5,146 nucleotides of DNA from Candidatus Babelota bacterium (GTDB lineage Bacteria; JAGOBX01), in NCBI GenBank assembly GCA_017999075.1, contig JAGOBX010000296.1, forward strand, positions 1-5,146, read 5' to 3'. Below are positions 1 through 5,146 of the stretch, in pieces. The translations under genes were made by a program, and so were the position numbers. Below the pieces are notes generated by a model. The model was not told where the DNA came from, ran no database searches, and worked only from the letters and a program-made list of their open reading frames with translations. Position 1 is the first letter of the stretch, and the number at the start of each line of letters is the position of its first letter.

Positions 1-16
1 TCATATAGTTTTAATA

Positions 17-619
17 TTAAACTAATTTATTAATTATACAAGTTTTATTTTGTGTAAAAATACAATCCATAAATACATCAGTTTTTTCAAAAAAAGGGAT
101 ATGTTCAAATAATCCGAAATTAAATGTAATTCCTATTTTATAAAATTTTTTTTCAGGGTGTTTAAAAAAAAATTTATCATAACATCCCATTCCGAATCCG
201 ATCCTTTTTCCTGACTTGTCAAATGCCAATCCAGGACATAGTATTATAGTTGTATTATCCTGTATTTGATTAAATTCAAATTCAACATTTTGTATTGGTT
301 CATAAATCTTATATTTATTTTGTTTTAAGTGTGAAAGTTCGTCTAATTTGTAAATTTTAAATTCTTCAGTTTCCTGCATTTTTGGTAAAAACAAAGTATA
401 TCCGTTTTTAATCAGCCATTCATTAAATTGAGTCAGGTCCGGTTCTCCGAAAAGCTTCCAGTAACTTATAATTCTTGTATCAATATTATTTTTTTTGTTA
501 TCAATAAAATTTATAAGCTTGGTAAATATTATTTTAGAATTAACAGATATATATTTATCCGATAATTTTTTTCTTCTATTTTTTATTTGATTTCTTAAGT
601 CTTGTTTAGAAGCAAACAT
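17..619 (-). CDS. fau: 5-formyltetrahydrofolate cyclo-ligase (MTHFS)
   Basis: This enzyme uses ATP to convert 5-formyltetrahydrofolate to 5,10-methenyltetrahydrofolate, returning a stored folate form to one-carbon metabolism in the cytoplasm. The 200-residue length is normal for the family. Landmarks in order are the N-terminal K-x-x-LR...RR-x-x-LS (K5 to S20), FGEP (57-60), FLPK (77-80), IYEP (105-108), and the signature PGLAFD (129-134) followed by G-x-RIGFGMGCYDKF (137-150), the phosphate- and folate-binding loop, which usually reads GRLGYGKGYYDR. A late pair of aspartates (181, 185) precedes the final strand. C146 and M144 are mild departures from the common Y and K at those places. The ATG lies 3 nt after the upstream stop with no clear Shine-Dalgarno, so coupled translation is likely. 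The gene is more AT-rich and more Lys/Asn/Ile-rich than the kamA operon. A housekeeping function is confident. Confidence 0.95.
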   Translation of the reverse strand: MFASKQDLRNQIKNRRKKLSDKYISVNSKIIFTKLINFIDNKKNNIDTRIISYWKLFGEPDLTQFNEWLIKNGYTLFLPKMQETEEFKIYKLDELSHLKQNKYKIYEPIQNVEFEFNQIQDNTTIILCPGLAFDKSGKRIGFGMGCYDKFFFKHPEKKFYKIGITFNFGLFEHIPFFEKTDVFMDCIFTQNKTCIINKLV

Positions 620-622
620 ATA

Positions 623-949
623 TTATTTTTTATCATAAGGATTTTTTCCTGGTAATTCTATGTCATCATATTGTTCAATTCCGCCGATAAATTTTGCAGG
701 ACTCCAAGTTCCCCATATTAAATATAGAAACCATATAAATATTATTAGGGCCAAAACAACAATTGCAGTTATAACCTGTTCTTTACCTCTAATCCATTTT
801 TGTATCATAGGGATATGGTGTTTTACTTTTATTTTTTTTTTGGATTGGCCGTCAATATTTTTTTTTAATAGTATTTTAGAAGTTTGACTGAAAAAAAGTC
901 TTTTAATAAAATTATAAATATTTTGAAAAATATTAGACAATGTAACCAT
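623..949 (-). CDS. Small single-pass membrane protein, function unknown
   Basis: I do not recognise this protein. From the ATG at 949 it has 108 residues. An N-terminal part rich in Phe, Ile and Lys (1-28) is followed by a strongly basic stretch (about 29-56, with KKK, KVKHH and RGK). One hydrophobic helix runs from about 59 to 79 (VITAIVVLALIIFIWFLYLIW), and a 29-residue tail contains two acidic clusters (QYDDIE) and ends NPYDKK. By the positive-inside rule the N terminus is cytoplasmic and the tail is outside; there is no cleavable signal peptide. The reading frame extends upstream to a TTG at 985, but that TTG is part of the -35 box of a consensus promoter, so the mRNA cannot include it. 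The ATG at 949 lies 7 nt after the -10 box. The gene ends 3 nt before the folate gene and is probably coupled to it. Length, composition and position support a real gene, but similarity is not visible by eye. Confidence 0.65.
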   Translation of the reverse strand: MVTLSNIFQNIYNFIKRLFFSQTSKILLKKNIDGQSKKKIKVKHHIPMIQKWIRGKEQVITAIVVLALIIFIWFLYLIWGTWSPAKFIGGIEQYDDIELPGKNPYDKK

Positions 950-956
950 ATTAATA

Positions 957-985
957 ATTATATAAAATATGGTATTTATTGTCAA
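957..985 (-). promoter_or_regulatory. Consensus sigma-70 promoter for the membrane protein/folate unit
   Basis: On the minus strand a perfect TTGACA (985-980) is followed by exactly 17 nt (979-963) and a perfect TATAAT (962-957). Transcription should begin around 950-949, at or beside the ATG at 949-947, which gives a leaderless or nearly leaderless mRNA. The site makes the membrane protein and folate genes a transcription unit independent of the upstream operon. It also rules out the TTG at 985 as a start for mRNAs made from this promoter. A chance match is possible in such AT-rich DNA, but both hexamers and the spacing are ideal. Confidence 0.8.
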
Positions 986-987
986 TA

Positions 988-1003
988 ATCTTTTTTAAAA
1001 GAT
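988..1003. repeat. Short inverted repeat just upstream of the -35 box
   Basis: ATCTTTT (988-994) and AAAAGAT (997-1003) are inverted around a 2-nt centre. As RNA this could fold as a 6-bp stem with a 4-nt loop. It lies 2 nt from the TTGACA of the promoter, so it could be an operator, part of an AT-rich upstream promoter element, or the 3' end of the upstream operon. The stem is almost all A-T pairs, so chance is a real alternative. Confidence 0.35.
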
Positions 1004-1007
1004 AGAG

Positions 1008-1032
1008 TTATTACGAAAATGAAAAGTAATAA
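1008..1032 (-). terminator. Weak candidate 3' hairpin of the kamA operon
   Basis: TTATTAC (1008-1014) pairs with GTAATAA (1026-1032) across an 11-nt loop, 60 nt after the GNAT stop codon. On the minus strand the sequence after the stem is CTCTATCTTTT, which is only partly T-rich. The stem has one G-C pair, so it is much weaker than a classical intrinsic terminator. It is listed because the gap between the operon and the next promoter (986-1092) holds nothing better. Termination could equally be incomplete or Rho-dependent. Confidence 0.25.
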
Positions 1033-1092
1033 AGAGAGGTATTGAACTAAAAATATGAAAGAAATTTTAATTTTGAAAACCTAATTCGGAAA

Positions 1093-1593
1093 TTATAAGT
1101 TATGTTTTGAATATATTACCTTATCATCGCCAGGACCGTAAAAATTTTTAAGCACAGCTTCCTGTATATATCCGCATTTAAGATAAAATGAGCGTGTGGA
1201 AATATATTTTAATGAGTTAGAAGTTTCAATATATATTTGTTTTCCGCCGGCAGATTTTATGAGTTCTTCAGTTTTAACCAAGAGTATTTTTCCGAGTCCT
1301 AATTTTTGAAAATTTTTATGAACTGCAATCCAATACAAGTCAAAACTTGAAACAGTACATGCAATGGGGCCATAACACACATAACCTGCTACTATACCTT
1401 TATTATTTTCTGCAAATAAAAAGTTATATCCGCTTTTAGTGCCTGTTTTTAAATATTCCTTGGCTAAATCTGCAGCGACTTCAATTTCATAGTCATAAAA
1501 ATATTCTGTAGATTGGAGAATTTCTGTGATTGTACTAATATCAGTATGTTTTACTGAATTTCTAAAATTCAAATCGTTAATGTTAATATTCAT
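1093..1593 (-). CDS. GNAT-family N-acetyltransferase
   Basis: This 166-residue protein has the single-domain GNAT layout and would transfer an acyl group, usually acetyl from acetyl-CoA, to an amine. The core strand DLYWIAVHKNF (85-95) leads into the acetyl-CoA pyrophosphate-binding Q96-x-x-G99-x-G101 motif and its helix. The C-terminal half holds the IYIETS strand (120-125), then TRSFYLKCGY (133-142), the usual late GNAT motif B, and a GPGDDKVIY end (153-161). It starts 4 nt after the second ATP-grasp gene, has no strong ribosome binding site, and is probably translated by coupling. It is much shorter than AblB, the beta-lysine acetyltransferase of the known osmolyte pathway (about 270 residues, from memory), and I do not see that it is its orthologue. 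In this context the target may be the beta-amino acid product or a ligase product. A self-protection or ribosomal-protein role is possible but less favoured. Confidence 0.88.
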   Translation of the reverse strand: MNININDLNFRNSVKHTDISTITEILQSTEYFYDYEIEVAADLAKEYLKTGTKSGYNFLFAENNKGIVAGYVCYGPIACTVSSFDLYWIAVHKNFQKLGLGKILLVKTEELIKSAGGKQIYIETSNSLKYISTRSFYLKCGYIQEAVLKNFYGPGDDKVIYSKHNL

Positions 1594-1597
1594 AATT

Positions 1598-2599
1598 TTA
1601 TCTTAATGTATCAACAATTATGCGTTCAATGCATTCTTGAAAACTTATTCCTGCTTTTTCAAGAGCCGCAACATATCCGCTATCAGGAGAAATGCACGGG
1701 TTTGCATTAATTTCAAGAACAAAAGGTACTTCTCTTTTGTCAACTCTAAAATCAATTCTTGCGTATCCGCGAAGCTCAAATTCTTTCCAGCATTTTTTTG
1801 ATATTTTAATAAGTTTATCTAAAAGTTTTTTTTCTTCCTTTCTAAATTCAAAGGTTCTGTCGGTGTGTTTGTATTCAAAAGAATCAGTATCCCATTTGGC
1901 TTTATAATCTACAATTTTCGCTTTATTATCAGGGAAACCTGAAAATATAATTTCGGCTGGAGGTAAAATAACAGGTTCTTCAGGGGATTCTGTAGAAGCA
2001 AGCAGTGCAAGATTAAATTCTCTTCCGTCAATATATTTTTCTGCAAAACATTCTGCCTTTATTTGTTCGCGTTTTATATCAATTTTTTCAAAAAGTTCGG
2101 ACTCAGTTTTAACAGATATAACAGAATTTTCATCAATTCCAACAGATGCTTCTTCCCATAATGCTTTAATAATATATTTTCCTTTTATATTAGACAATTT
2201 ATCATTATTCTTATTTTTTTCTACTGCCCATTCTGAAGTGAGTATTCCGTAATTACATAGCATTTGTTTTGTTAATATTTTGTTTGAAGTTAAAAACATC
2301 GAAACGGTTTTTGAGCCTGTGTAAGGAATTTTCAAGTGATCCAAAAGAGCCGGAGCGAAATAAATTAATCTTCCGTCGTGATGAACAGATTCAACAAGAT
2401 TGAACACCAGACAAGGATTTAAATCTTTAATTTTTCTGTAAGTTTCTTCTAAATTCATTGTGAAACTTAATGATACGGGTTCATAATTAAGGTCAATTAA
2501 TGCTTTTGATACAGAGTTTACCTGATCAAGCACATCAGCTTCATCTTTTGAAGCATTTTGCCCGACGGCGTTATGAAGAATAATTATTTTTTTATTCAT
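1598..2599 (-). CDS. D-Ala-D-Ala-ligase-like ATP-grasp ligase, copy 2 (divergent)
   Basis: This 333-residue protein is a second ATP-grasp carboxylate-amine ligase. Visible landmarks are FNLVES (66-71), PYTGS (92-96), SNKILTK (105-111), the ATP-binding K145 followed by WEEASVGI (148-155), EKYIDGREFN (187-196), R281-x-D283 and E296-x-N298. The last four acidic or amide positions should hold Mg-ATP. The glycine-rich EGSS-type loop of Ddl is replaced by EEASVG, and after E-x-N the sequence is ANPCISPDSGY, unlike Ddl. It is therefore related to copy 1 but far from a recent duplicate, and it probably accepts other substrates. Its ATG shares the ATGA of the upstream ligase stop, which implies translational coupling; only a weak GGAT lies upstream. 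The GNAT gene follows after 4 nt. Family assignment is firm. The substrate is unknown, and generic annotation as D-alanine--D-alanine ligase would be an overstatement. Confidence 0.87.
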   Translation of the reverse strand: MNKKIIILHNAVGQNASKDEADVLDQVNSVSKALIDLNYEPVSLSFTMNLEETYRKIKDLNPCLVFNLVESVHHDGRLIYFAPALLDHLKIPYTGSKTVSMFLTSNKILTKQMLCNYGILTSEWAVEKNKNNDKLSNIKGKYIIKALWEEASVGIDENSVISVKTESELFEKIDIKREQIKAECFAEKYIDGREFNLALLASTESPEEPVILPPAEIIFSGFPDNKAKIVDYKAKWDTDSFEYKHTDRTFEFRKEEKKLLDKLIKISKKCWKEFELRGYARIDFRVDKREVPFVLEINANPCISPDSGYVAALEKAGISFQECIERIIVDTLR

Positions 2600-3573
2600 T
2601 TTTTTATCCGTTTAATAGTGGACTTAACTATGTGTTCAATGAGTTTTTGATATGGGAATTTTACCATTGAGCACAATATAGGTAAATCTGAAATATCAGG
2701 GTTTAATCCTGCCAAAGGATTAACTTCAATAAAATTAGGAATTCCGTTTTTGTCTAATCTAATATCTACTCTGCCTGCATCGCGGCAGTTTAGGCCGCGC
2801 CATGCTGATAGAGCGGTTTTTTCACATTTTTCGGATATTTTTCCTTTTACAACAGAATATTTTACCAAATCTTCAAAACATTGTTTATTGGAGTAAGAGT
2901 ATATTTCTGATTCGGCTTTTTCGTTTAAAGTAACTTCAATTGTACCTATTGCTTTAGAGTTTTTTCCTGAACCTATAATACCGACAGTAAATTCTCTGCC
3001 AGACAGATATGTTTCTACAAGAACAGGTTGGTTAAATTTTTTTAACAAATCAATACAGATTTTTTTCAAATCTTTTTTTGAAGTAATTTTAGAATTTGCG
3101 TTTATTCCTTTACTTGTTCCTTCGGCAATGGGTTTTGCAAATAAAGGGAATGGTAAATTAATTTTTTCTATGTCCTCAGATGAATAAATTTCATAAAAAT
3201 CCGGAGTTGGAATTTTTAAATCGCGGATTACACGTTTAGTCATTCCTTTATGAAGACATAAAGATAGTACAAGAGGATCGGAAAAAGTATATGCTATATT
3301 GTAAACGTCAAGTATTGAAGGAACTTGAGCTTCTCTTCCTATGCCATACAGTCCTTCGCATATATTGAACACAAAATCCCAGCGTTTTCCTTCTGCGATT
3401 TTTTTTATTAAACTTTTAACATTTCCAATACGTTCAGTTTTAATCCCCATTTTTTTTATGGCATTATCAATTGCATCTATTGTAGATAATCTGTCGAATT
3501 CAGCGGCTTGTTCAGATGAATAACCTTCGGCAATATAATCGTCTTTTAAATCGTATGTGATTCCAGCTAACAT
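2596..3573 (-). CDS. D-Ala-D-Ala-ligase-like ATP-grasp ligase, copy 1
   Basis: Predicted to be a cytoplasmic enzyme that activates a carboxylate with ATP and joins it to an amine. Numbered from the ATG at 3573 (325 residues), it shows the N-terminal FNICEG (69-74) and REAQVPSILD (80-89) segments, an ATP-binding K147-P with EGTSKG loop (151-156), ETYLSGREF (187-195), and the Mg-binding set R268/D270 and E283-x-N285. All belong to the Ddl-like ATP-grasp fold. After E-x-N the sequence reads PLAGLNPDISDLP instead of the usual Ddl TLPGMT-type stretch, so the acceptor pocket probably differs from true Ddl. I chose the ATG at 3573 because GGAG (3580-3583) lies 6 nt upstream of it. The in-frame ATG at 3579 abuts that GGAG and is a poorer start. 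The gene lies 84 nt after the kamA stop and overlaps the next ligase by ATGA. A peptidoglycan Ddl role cannot be excluded, but the context argues for a dedicated biosynthetic ligase. Confidence 0.87.
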   Translation of the reverse strand: MLAGITYDLKDDYIAEGYSSEQAAEFDRLSTIDAIDNAIKKMGIKTERIGNVKSLIKKIAEGKRWDFVFNICEGLYGIGREAQVPSILDVYNIAYTFSDPLVLSLCLHKGMTKRVIRDLKIPTPDFYEIYSSEDIEKINLPFPLFAKPIAEGTSKGINANSKITSKKDLKKICIDLLKKFNQPVLVETYLSGREFTVGIIGSGKNSKAIGTIEVTLNEKAESEIYSYSNKQCFEDLVKYSVVKGKISEKCEKTALSAWRGLNCRDAGRVDIRLDKNGIPNFIEVNPLAGLNPDISDLPILCSMVKFPYQKLIEHIVKSTIKRIKK

Positions 3574-3579
3574 ATTCAT

Positions 3580-3583
3580 CTCC
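3580..3583 (-). promoter_or_regulatory. Ribosome binding site deciding the start of ATP-grasp copy 1
   Basis: The minus strand reads CGGAG, then ATGAAT, then ATG. The GGAG touches the first ATG (3579) but lies 6 nt from the second (3573), a normal Shine-Dalgarno distance. The second ATG is therefore the better start, shortening the protein by two residues (Met-Asn). Confidence 0.6.
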
Positions 3584-3657
3584 GTAAAATAATGGGAATT
3601 TTTTCAAATGGCTATTTTGCCAATTTTACAAAATTTATATTATGAAAATCTAAATTT

Positions 3658-4983
3658 TCAGCCGTTATAATCGGGATATCTGTAAATGTTTCCTTCGAAA
3701 TTACGAAGAATAACTTCATTATTTTCGCGGCCAATATAATATTCAGGTAAAATAGGAGTTTTGCCTCCGCCTCCAGGAGCATCTATTACATAATGAGGAA
3801 CGGCAAAACCAGTAGTAAATCCTCTTAATCCTTTGATAATTTCCAGACCTTTTTCAATAGAAGTTCTAAAATGACCTGAACCAATGATAGGATCACATTG
3901 ATATAAATAATATGGCCGAACTCTGATTTTTAGAAGCTCGTGATATAATTTTTTTATTGTATCCACGGAATCATTGATGTTTTTAAGCAATACAGTTTGG
4001 CTTCCAAGAGGTATTCCAGCATCAGATAATCTTGAACAAGCTTCAGCAACTTCAGGAGTGATTTCGTCGGGATGAGTAAAATGAATATTCATCCATAAAG
4101 GATGATATTTTTTTAACATTTTTACAAGTTCTCTTGTAATACGCTGCGGCAAAACTGCCGGAACTTTAGTTCCTAGTCTGACAATTTCTATATGTTTAAT
4201 TTTTTTTAATCTTAAAAGCAAATATTCAAGATTTTCATCAGATAAGGTTAAAACTTCTCCTCCGGACAATAACACGTCGCGGATGGATTTAGTTTTTTCA
4301 ATATAAGACAAAGCTGCCTGCCATTGAGAAGTATCAAAGCAATAATTAGTATGTCCGCTTACAACTCTTGATCTTGTACAATATCTGCAATTTGTAGAAC
4401 AAAATCCTGTAGTTAAAAACAATACTCTGTCAGGATATCTGTGAACTAATCCAGGAACAGGGCTCTGTTCATCTTCTGATAACGGGTCCTCAGCTTCTCC
4501 GATACTTTTAATATTTTCGGCGGATGCCGGGATAACAGTTTTTCTTAAAGCGTGTTCAGCATTATATCTGTCAAGAAGACTTGCATAGTACGGCGTAATG
4601 CGAAGCGGTAAATAATCTTTGTGTTGAGAAATATAATTTATCTCATCATCAGTAAGAGATATTATATTTTTTAATTGTTCGAGAGAAGTGATACTGTTTC
4701 GAATTTGCCATTCCCAGTTGTTCCAGTCTGACCTGTTTGCTTCAGGAAAAAATTTTTCAAGAAAAAATAAAGAATGTCTGCTGATTTTAAAAGAATTTGA
4801 TAAAGTCTTTTTTAAATCAAATGGAGATTTTTTTTCACAGATAGTTAATTTCCTTGAAAATTGATGGATCTTTTGGATTTTTTTAGGTTCAGACATTTCA
4901 AGAATAAGCGGGTGGGGATCAGCGTCGTCAGTTGAAACTTTTTCATTGTCTCTAACCGCACAAACAGCATCTAATGTTTTCAT
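3658..4983 (-). CDS. kamA: Lysine 2,3-aminomutase-like radical SAM/PLP enzyme (KamA family)
   Basis: This 441-residue protein is predicted to move the alpha-amino group of L-lysine to the beta carbon, giving beta-lysine, using SAM, a 4Fe-4S cluster and PLP in the cytoplasm. The radical SAM motif is C195-x3-C199-x2-C202, followed by R204, and a GGE motif lies at 241-243. PLP would bind K408 in PGGGGK (403-408). D364 (in QCDP) and D401 (in IDAPGG) sit at the same spacing to each other and to the PLP lysine as D293, D330 and K337 of the clostridial enzyme, and R204 matches R134, which binds the lysine carboxylate. These matches are from memory of the family. Residues from about 85 onward align with the whole start of that enzyme, so residues 1 to about 80 are an extra N-terminal extension. 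The C terminus stops soon after NFEGNIYRYP and lacks the Cys-rich zinc tail. An in-frame TAA directly precedes the ATG, fixing the earliest start. It is the first gene of the putative operon. Family certain; lysine as substrate likely but unproven. Confidence 0.92.
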   Translation of the reverse strand: MKTLDAVCAVRDNEKVSTDDADPHPLILEMSEPKKIQKIHQFSRKLTICEKKSPFDLKKTLSNSFKISRHSLFFLEKFFPEANRSDWNNWEWQIRNSITSLEQLKNIISLTDDEINYISQHKDYLPLRITPYYASLLDRYNAEHALRKTVIPASAENIKSIGEAEDPLSEDEQSPVPGLVHRYPDRVLFLTTGFCSTNCRYCTRSRVVSGHTNYCFDTSQWQAALSYIEKTKSIRDVLLSGGEVLTLSDENLEYLLLRLKKIKHIEIVRLGTKVPAVLPQRITRELVKMLKKYHPLWMNIHFTHPDEITPEVAEACSRLSDAGIPLGSQTVLLKNINDSVDTIKKLYHELLKIRVRPYYLYQCDPIIGSGHFRTSIEKGLEIIKGLRGFTTGFAVPHYVIDAPGGGGKTPILPEYYIGRENNEVILRNFEGNIYRYPDYNG

Positions 4984-4996
4984 TTAATGAAAACAA

Positions 4997-5002
4997 CTCC
5001 TT
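4997..5002 (-). promoter_or_regulatory. AAGGAG ribosome binding site of kamA
   Basis: The minus strand has a full AAGGAG 13 nt before the ATG at 4983, longer than the usual 5-9 nt. An in-frame TAA directly before the ATG excludes an upstream in-frame start, so this site must serve the ATG at 4983 or work less than optimally. The strength of the motif in otherwise G-poor DNA supports it. Confidence 0.6.
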
Positions 5003-5056
5003 ATAAATTATTATTTTTAAAAAAAATGCAGAATGAAAAATATTTTCTTTTACGGC

Positions 5057-5087
5057 ATTATAAAAATAATATAAATTTTGAACTCAA
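5057..5087 (-). promoter_or_regulatory. Possible promoter of the kamA operon
   Basis: On the minus strand TTGAGT (5087-5082) and a perfect TATAAT (5062-5057) are separated by 19 nt, 2 nt above the optimum. Transcription would start near 5050 and leave a leader of about 65 nt carrying the AAGGAG site. The DNA around it is almost all A and T, so chance TATAAT matches are expected and the call is tentative. No riboswitch-like structure or strong hairpin is visible in the leader. Confidence 0.4.
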
Positions 5088-5097
5088 TATATAATTC

Positions 5098-5109
5098 AAA
5101 AAAAAAAAA
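5098..5109. repeat. Run of 12 A (plus strand)
   Basis: Twelve consecutive A residues lie upstream of the possible kamA promoter, within a stretch (about 5003-5146) that is almost entirely A and T. No gene can be supported there. On the minus strand the run is T12, but no GC-rich stem precedes it, so it does not form a recognisable terminator. It could bend the DNA or activate the promoter as an upstream element, and its exact length is prone to sequencing error. Confidence 0.6.
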
Positions 5110-5146
5110 TAAATTTAAAAAAAATATATTTTATTTCTTTAAAAAT

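Noticed and set aside
2-4. A minus-strand ATG 12 nt after the folate gene stop, possibly the start of a further gene
   Set aside because: Only the start codon falls inside the window, and no ribosome binding site is visible, so nothing can be supported.
660-887. A 75-codon plus-strand reading frame
   Set aside because: It lies opposite the basic and membrane region of the small minus-strand gene, has Phe/Ile/Cys-rich sequence without recognisable domains, and looks like an antisense shadow.
1692-1907. A 71-codon plus-strand reading frame
   Set aside because: It is wholly antisense to the conserved C-terminal ATP-grasp region, and its Ser/Leu-rich translation is typical of a shadow frame.
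3341-3523. A 60-codon plus-strand reading frame
   Set aside because: It is antisense to the N-terminal half of the first ATP-grasp gene, with no domain and no context of its own.
3658-4983. EpmB, the aminomutase that prepares beta-lysine for elongation factor P
   Set aside because: EpmB works with EpmA and is a shorter protein. Here there is no EpmA-like lysyl-tRNA synthetase paralogue or efp gene, and the N-terminal region matches full-length lysine 2,3-aminomutase.
5098-5146. Intrinsic terminator of an upstream gene, suggested by the T12 run on the minus strand
   Set aside because: There is no GC-containing stem before the run, and the whole stretch is A/T-rich, so the run is not specific evidence.
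1-5146. CRISPR array, tRNA or rRNA gene, insertion sequence or attachment site
   Set aside because: I saw no regularly spaced repeats, cloverleaf-like sequence, transposase frame or terminal inverted repeats on either strand.

Overview
This is an AT-rich bacterial window. All six genes that I accept lie on the minus strand, so transcription runs from high to low coordinates. Close consensus sigma-70 promoter elements (TTGACA/TATAAT) and GGAG-type ribosome binding sites point to a bacterium and argue against Bacteroidota, whose promoters and start sites differ. The gene content and base composition would suit an Elusimicrobiota/Endomicrobia-like host-associated bacterium or another AT-rich anaerobe. 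That placement is a guess from general impression, and no phylogenetic marker gene is present.

Layout in the direction of transcription. Positions 5146-4984 form a very AT-rich leader with a possible promoter and an AAGGAG ribosome binding site. Next come four genes that look like one operon: a radical SAM aminomutase of the lysine 2,3-aminomutase (KamA) family (4983-3658), a D-Ala-D-Ala-ligase-like ATP-grasp enzyme (3573-2596), a second and clearly different ATP-grasp ligase (2599-1598, ATGA overlap with the first), and a GNAT acetyltransferase (1593-1093, 4 nt after the second ligase). A 107-nt gap (1092-986) with weak inverted repeats ends this unit. A textbook promoter (TTGACA, 17 nt, TATAAT) then drives a second unit: a small single-pass membrane protein of unknown function (949-623) and 5-formyltetrahydrofolate cyclo-ligase (619-17), a folate housekeeping enzyme.

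The four-gene operon is the interesting part. The aminomutase keeps the residues that in clostridial lysine 2,3-aminomutase hold the PLP and both ends of lysine, so it probably makes beta-lysine or a close relative. Two carboxylate-amine ligases and an N-acetyltransferase follow. Together they look like a compact pathway that builds a small amide or peptide containing a beta-amino acid, possibly acetylated. The individual families are well known. I know of no characterised pathway with this combination, and the product proposed here is inference.

The folate-side unit appears to be separate. Its promoter lies so close to the first plausible ATG that the mRNA is probably leaderless.
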